From NCBI GenBank assembly GCA_016294035.1, contig JAEDCT010000001.1, forward strand, positions 124,001 to 188,000: a DNA stretch of 64,000 nucleotides, written 5' to 3'. This document shows, piece by piece, positions 59,821 through 64,000 of this stretch; position 1 is the stretch's first letter, and the number at the start of each line of letters is the position of its first letter. The notes under the pieces were generated by a model. That model saw only the letters and a program-made list of their open reading frames with translations, did no database searches and had not been told where the DNA came from. This DNA comes from Treponema sp. (lineage in GTDB: Bacteria; Spirochaetota; Spirochaetia; Treponematales; Treponemataceae). A program made the translations under genes and the position numbers.

Positions 59821-60443
59821 TCCAAGTTCCCCCTGAAAAATGATGAGCCTGAAACAACAATATCAGTTCCCGCATCAAGCACATTTCCAAGGGTTTCCTG
59901 GTTAACGCCACCATCAACAGAAATAAGATATTTAAAGTCCATCTCTTTCTGTATATCGGCAAGTTTCTTAACTTTTTCAATAGTATATGGTATAAGTTTT
60001 TGTCCTCCCCAGCCCGGATTTACTGTCATTACGAGAACCAGGTCAACAAAGGGAAGAAGCTCCTCAATTGCCGAAACAGGAGTTGCAGGACAAATTGCCA
60101 CACCTGCTTTTTTTCCAGCCTCATGAATCATCTGGACACATCGGTCAGCATGATTTGTTGATTCAATATGAAAAGTAACCCAATCTGCACCGGCATCAAT
60201 GTAACTCAATATGGAATTCTCAGGCTTTTCAATCATAAGATGAACATCAAATGGCATCTTTGAATACTTTCGGATAGAAGATATTACAGGCTGTCCATAG
60301 GAAACCTGAGGAACAAAATTTCCGTCCATTACATCAACATGAACAAAGGAAGATCCCTTTTCCTCAATAAGCCTTAAACCATCGGCCAAATTACCGAAAT
60401 CAGCAGAAAGAAGTGATGGTGAAAGATAGCGTTTTGTTTTCAT
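59811..60443 (-). CDS. rpe: Ribulose-phosphate 3-epimerase
   Basis: This pentose phosphate epimerase (D-ribulose-5-P to D-xylulose-5-P) is a 210-residue TIM barrel. It has SLLSADFGNL, FVHVDVMDGNFVPQVSYG, DVHLMIEKPE, MTVNPGWGGQKL and SVDGGVNQETLG. Its stop overlaps the start of the secreted TPR gene. Confidence 0.96.
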   Translation of the reverse strand: MKTKRYLSPSLLSADFGNLADGLRLIEEKGSSFVHVDVMDGNFVPQVSYGQPVISSIRKYSKMPFDVHLMIEKPENSILSYIDAGADWVTFHIESTNHADRCVQMIHEAGKKAGVAICPATPVSAIEELLPFVDLVLVMTVNPGWGGQKLIPYTIEKVKKLADIQKEMDFKYLISVDGGVNQETLGNVLDAGTDIVVSGSSFFRGNLEWK

Positions 60444-60453
60444 TTTATTAACC

Positions 60454-61254
60454 TTAAATCAATAGCATTTTGTCTGAAACTGAAGATTCCCAGTCCCCAG
60501 ATGCACTCTGGAATTTCTTCAGAAGATCACTTACTTCAAGCTTCTGCTTTTCCTCGCCAGAAACATCATAAACAATCTTTCCGTCCATCATCATAATAAG
60601 TCGGTTTCCGTACTTGATAGCATCTTTCATGTTATGTGTAATCATGAATGCAGTAAGATTATCCTTTTTGATGAAATGTTCAGTCAGGTCAAGAACCTTT
60701 TTTGCAGTCTTTGGATCAAGGGCTGCAGTATGCTCATCAAGAAGAAGAAGCTTTGGCTTTCTAAGTGTTGCCATAAGAAGTGTCAGAGCCTGTCTCTGTC
60801 CACCGGAAAGAAGACCAACCTTTGCACTGAGACGATTTTCAAGTCCAAGCTCAAGAAGTGCAAGTTTTTCCCTGTATTCTTTTCTTTCTTCTGAGGTAAT
60901 TCCCCATCTCAACGAACGGAACTGGCCACGTCGGGCTGCAAGGGCAAGATTTTCCTCAATTCCCATGGAAGCAGCTGTTCCCAAAAGAGGATCCTGGAAT
61001 ACCCTTCCAAGATACTTTGCCCTCTTGTATTCCTTTTGCTTTGTAACATCTATTCCATCAAGAATTATGGAACCTGAATCAACTGAATAAACACCTGAAA
61101 TCAAATTTAGCAGGGTTGACTTACCGGCTCCATTTCCACCAATAACAGTTACAAAGTCTCCGTCATTAATTGAAAGTGAAAGTCCCTTGATTGCTTTTTT
61201 TTCTGTGATCTGACCAGGATTAAATGTCTTATAGATATTGTTTATTTCAAGCAT
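60454..61254 (-). CDS. ABC transporter ATP-binding protein (TrpZ-like)
   Basis: The 266-residue ATPase has Walker A GGNGAGKSTLLN, the signature LLSGGQRQALTL, Walker B LLLLDEHTAALDPKT and the H-loop MITHNMKDA. It overlaps the permease stop by one base, so the two are coupled. With the PF04392-type binding protein it should import a small, possibly aromatic, solute. Confidence 0.93.
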   Translation of the reverse strand: MLEINNIYKTFNPGQITEKKAIKGLSLSINDGDFVTVIGGNGAGKSTLLNLISGVYSVDSGSIILDGIDVTKQKEYKRAKYLGRVFQDPLLGTAASMGIEENLALAARRGQFRSLRWGITSEERKEYREKLALLELGLENRLSAKVGLLSGGQRQALTLLMATLRKPKLLLLDEHTAALDPKTAKKVLDLTEHFIKKDNLTAFMITHNMKDAIKYGNRLIMMMDGKIVYDVSGEEKQKLEVSDLLKKFQSASGDWESSVSDKMLLI

Positions 61255-62201
61255 TATTCATCACCCCCGGCATTATTCTGCTTTGGCGGAATCAGTTTTT
61301 TCTTAAGCAAAGGAACTGACAGCGCAATTATTACGACAACCGCAGAAAGAAGCTTCATGTCCTGAGTTTTCATTCCAAGCTGGAGAACTATGGCAATGAT
61401 GAGTCTATATACTATGGAACCAAGAACAACTCCAATAAGAAGCCACCAGAAACCAAAACGCTTTCCAAAGACAACCTCACCAATGATGATGGAAGCAAGA
61501 CCAATTACGATTGCACCGATTCCCATTCCAACATCACCTACCCTCTGCTGCTGGGCAACAAATGCACCGCTTACAGAAACAAGAGCATTTGCCAGCATAA
61601 GTGCGAGAACCTGCATCTTGCTTGTGCTGACTCCCTGGGCCCTGGTCATGGCAGGATTATCTCCAGTTGACCTGATACAGCTTCCGATTTCAGTTCCAAA
61701 AAACCAGTAAAGAACTGCAATTATGATTCCGCAGAAAACAATACCAGTTACAAGGCAAGAAACATTAACGGCATGATCCTTTATGATCTTGTCAAAGCCA
61801 AAAATATTATTGCAAATATTCATTATGGTTACATTCTTTTTGTCCAGCGGAAGATTGGGACGAGCGAGAATGCGAAGGTTAATTGAATACAAGGCAAGCA
61901 TCATGAGAATGCCGGAAAGAATTCCAGGAATCTTCAGTTTCGTTGTAAGGATTCCCGTGCAGAAACCGGCAAGAGAACCTGCAGCACCTGCAATCAGAAT
62001 TGCAAGAAAGGGATTGAATCCCTTGAAAACAAGAAGTGCACACACACAACCACCAAGAGCAAAGCTTCCGTCAACAGTCATGTCGGCAAAATCCAGAATT
62101 TTAAATGTAATGTATACGCCAAGAGCCATGATGCCCCAGAGCACACCCTGCGCAACAGCACCTAACCCGGCACCCAAAAAAATTTGAATGTTTTCTATCA
62201 T
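61254..62201 (-). CDS. ABC transporter permease (TrpY-like)
   Basis: The start taken is the ATG at 62201 (MIENIQIFLGAG); a TTG at 62222 is also open. About 315 residues form 8-9 membrane helices of the LivH/BPD_transp_2 type with FADMTVDGSFALGGC and EIGSCIRSTGDNPAMTRAQGV. The SBP gene lies upstream across a terminator-like hairpin, and the ATPase follows. Confidence 0.92.
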   Translation of the reverse strand: MIENIQIFLGAGLGAVAQGVLWGIMALGVYITFKILDFADMTVDGSFALGGCVCALLVFKGFNPFLAILIAGAAGSLAGFCTGILTTKLKIPGILSGILMMLALYSINLRILARPNLPLDKKNVTIMNICNNIFGFDKIIKDHAVNVSCLVTGIVFCGIIIAVLYWFFGTEIGSCIRSTGDNPAMTRAQGVSTSKMQVLALMLANALVSVSGAFVAQQQRVGDVGMGIGAIVIGLASIIIGEVVFGKRFGFWWLLIGVVLGSIVYRLIIAIVLQLGMKTQDMKLLSAVVVIIALSVPLLKKKLIPPKQNNAGGDE

Positions 62202-62267
62202 AAGGTTTATTTTACCATACAAGAATCAAACTTTCAATTATTGAAAAAATATGAATTGAAAGAACAA

Positions 62268-62299
62268 AAAAAAATCGGATTCCAGTTGATGAAATCCGA
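62268..62299 (-). terminator. Attenuator/terminator between binding protein and permease genes
   Basis: TCGGATT (62275-62281) pairs with AATCCGA (62293-62299), and on the minus strand a long T-run follows. An extra CTTTCAATT/AATTGAAAG stem lies at 62231-62261. It would let the binding protein be made in excess over the membrane parts. Confidence 0.75.
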
Positions 62300-62324
62300 C
62301 TTTAATTCAAACTGAATTAAGAAT

Positions 62325-63275
62325 TTACTTAATGAGCTCTGCAGGAATTGTCACTCCAATAAGTTCTGCAACTTCCTTGTTGTAGCTGAATTCACAATTT
62401 GCAAGATACTCGATTGGCATGTCAGCAGGCTTCTTTCCATTCTTGAGAATATCAATTGCCATAGGTGCTGTCTGCTTTCCAAGCTCATAGTAGTCCAAAC
62501 CGTATGTACAAAGTCCACCACTTTCCACCATTCCAGTTTCACCGCAATATACAGGAATCTTAGCTTCATTGGTAACAAGTGCAACAGTAGCCATGCAGCT
62601 TGCAATCATGTTGTCTGTAGGAGCATAAATTGCATCAACTTTTCCAACAAGGCTCTGAACAACCTGCTGAATCTCATTTGTATTTGATACAGTTGCATCC
62701 TGATATGTAAGGCCAAGCTTGTCACATTCCTTCTTTGCCATGTTAATCTGGAAAACTGAATTCTCCTCACTTGAACAATAAAGCATTGCAATTTTCTTTG
62801 CATTAGGAGTAATCTTTGGAATAAGTCCAATCTGAGCTGTAACAGGATTCAAATCAGAAGTTCCACTTACGTTTGTTCCCGGCTTGTCATTTTCAACAAC
62901 GAGGCCTGCTGTTTTTGGGTCTGTAACTGCAGTCACAAGAATTGGAATTGAATCAGTGCGGTTTGCCACTGCCTGAGCTGCAGGTGTTGCAATGGCAAAA
63001 ATAAGATCGCATTTTGATGAAACAAGCTTGTCTGCAATTGTAACACAGTTACTCTGGTCTCCCTGAGCATTTTCATAGTCAATGTCAATATTCTGGCCAT
63101 CAACATATCCAGCTTCCTTAAGTCCATCAACAAAACCCTTGTATGAAGCATCAAGTGCAGGATGCTCAACAAGCTGAATTACACCAATCTTAGGATTCTT
63201 GGATCTTTGAGAACATGCAGTAGATACAAGTGCAAAAAGTACGACAGAAGCAACAGTTAAAATTATCTTTTTCAT
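62325..63275 (-). CDS. ABC substrate-binding lipoprotein, TrpX-like (PF04392)
   Basis: The 316-residue product has lipobox VSTAC and the family blocks IGVIQLVEHPALDASYKGFVDGL, QGDQSNCVTIADKL, FAIATPAAQAVANRT, ILVTAVTDPKTAGLV, NVSGTSDLNPV and IYAPTDNMIAS. Relatives with this permease type bind tryptophan or other aromatic compounds (TrpX). The aromatic biosynthesis genes are elsewhere in the window. The ligand is inferred. Confidence 0.9.
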   Translation of the reverse strand: MKKIILTVASVVLFALVSTACSQRSKNPKIGVIQLVEHPALDASYKGFVDGLKEAGYVDGQNIDIDYENAQGDQSNCVTIADKLVSSKCDLIFAIATPAAQAVANRTDSIPILVTAVTDPKTAGLVVENDKPGTNVSGTSDLNPVTAQIGLIPKITPNAKKIAMLYCSSEENSVFQINMAKKECDKLGLTYQDATVSNTNEIQQVVQSLVGKVDAIYAPTDNMIASCMATVALVTNEAKIPVYCGETGMVESGGLCTYGLDYYELGKQTAPMAIDILKNGKKPADMPIEYLANCEFSYNKEVAELIGVTIPAELIK

Positions 63276-63392
63276 TTTTTACCTTCTAATTTTATAGTAG
63301 TTTGCATAATAATAATAATAGGAACCTTCAAGTATCGAAGATTCCCAGAATTAAAGTTTTGGCAGCCTCCAGTTTTTCAAGAGGCATTCAAC

Positions 63393-64000
63393 TTAATTAT
63401 TTTCGATGGCATCGATGTAGCTGAGGTTAAGGCGTCCCATCTTGTCAACTTCAAGGAGCTTAACAGGAATAACCTGGCCTTCCTTGAGAACATCAGTTAC
63501 CTTTTCAACTCTCTGGCGGGAAAGCTTTGAAATGTGGCAAAGGCCTTCCTTTCCTGGAAGAATCTCAACGAATGCACCAAAGTCCATGATTCTCTTAACA
63601 GTACCCTGATAAACAGCACCCGGTTCTGGATCTTCACAGATTCCCTTGATGGCAGCCTTAGCCTTGTCTGTAGCTTCTCCAGTCTTTCCGTAGATTGTTA
63701 CAGTTCCATCATCCTCAGTGTTGATTGTAACTCCATACTGAGAACAAAGAGCCTTGACATTCTTTCCGCCAGGTCCAATGAGAGCACCAATCTTATCGAC
63801 TGCAATCTTCATTGTATCAATCTTTGGAGCATAAGGGCTTACAGGCTGTGGCTTTGAAATGCACTTTTCCATAATGTCGAGGATATGATTTCTTCCGCGC
63901 TTTGCCTGTTCAAGAGCCTTCTTCATGATGTCCATAGAAACACCGGCAATCTTAATATCCATCTGGAAACCAGTAATACCGTCACGAGTACCAGCAACCT
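63393..64000 (-). CDS. pnp: Polynucleotide phosphorylase, C-terminal part
   Basis: The frame is open to the right edge (VAGTRDGITGFQMDIKIAG is visible before the MDIK Met), so this is the 3' end of pnp. The last RNase PH domain end, a KH domain (KIGALIGPGGKNVKALCSQYGV) and an S1 domain (GAVYQGTVKRIMDFGAFVEILPGKEGLCHIS) are present and end normally. PNPase degrades RNA from the 3' end. Confidence 0.95.
   Translation of the reverse strand, partial: VAGTRDGITGFQMDIKIAGVSMDIMKKALEQAKRGRNHILDIMEKCISKPQPVSPYAPKIDTMKIAVDKIGALIGPGGKNVKALCSQYGVTINTEDDGTVTIYGKTGEATDKAKAAIKGICEDPEPGAVYQGTVKRIMDFGAFVEILPGKEGLCHISKLSRQRVEKVTDVLKEGQVIPVKLLEVDKMGRLNLSYIDAIENN

Overview
The window looks like a stretch of chromosome from a host-associated treponeme (Spirochaetota). 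Supporting signs are the low G+C, the many lipoproteins with spirochaete-style lipoboxes, a stand-alone PUR-domain protein of the BpuR type, the dprA-topA-xerC linkage known from Treponema, and BspA-type leucine-rich-repeat and treponemal hypothetical surface proteins. The genus is inferred from gene content and order; no rRNA or tRNA gene was seen. Most genes lie on the minus strand.

Layout. 1-1.1 kb: end of a Cys/His-rich small protein, then a vapBC toxin-antitoxin pair followed by a MazF-like ORF. 1.36-4.1 kb: a lipoprotein, then an overlapping histidine kinase / LuxR-type regulator / ECF-S-like membrane protein operon. 4.1-7.25 kb: a mobile and repeat-rich patch with an Rpn-type PD-(D/E)XK nuclease, a candidate hydrophobic mini-toxin, a dispersed repeat family and an IS200/IS605 element. 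7.25-30.5 kb: core metabolism and housekeeping, with pgk, galK, a phosphoesterase, a cytoplasmic-looking GH26 mannanase, xerC, topA, dprA, a cluster-less radical-SAM-like protein, asnA, galT, a DNA/RNA nuclease, apt, tyrA, aroF, a SIR2-like protein, metY with a structured leader, azlCD and an AlgI/AlgJ-type O-acetylation pair.

30.7-40.6 kb is the most unusual part. It is an accessory block in which short genes (lipoprotein, mazEF, FRG-domain protein, lipoprotein, antitoxin plus nonsense-broken RelE-like toxin, secreted pseudogene) are separated by about 60-bp attC-like sites. This looks like a piece of a chromosomal integron cassette array, although no integron integrase is in view. One attC-like site is split by an IS110/IS1111-family element. 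The long non-coding 3' region of that element folds strongly and carries sequences resembling the attC target, as expected for a target-choosing guide RNA. The same block holds a BspA-like LRR lipoprotein, an Ig-like lipoprotein and an XRE regulator.

40.6-64 kb: a perfect 180-bp repeat of stacked hairpins at the 3' end of gap, then gap, a HEAT-repeat protein, tgt, lptG/lptF, dut, an M16 peptidase, aroB, a cysteine desulfurase, the PUR-domain gene, rnhB, a large cell-envelope protein, a phosphoribosyltransferase, a run of three envelope/TPR genes with rpe, a TrpX-type ABC transporter, and the 3' end of pnp at the window edge. Functional themes are glycolysis (pgk, gap), galactose use (galK, galT), aromatic amino acids (aroF, tyrA, aroB and a TrpX-type importer), envelope building (lptF/G, O-acetylation, lipoproteins) and small toxin-antitoxin modules.
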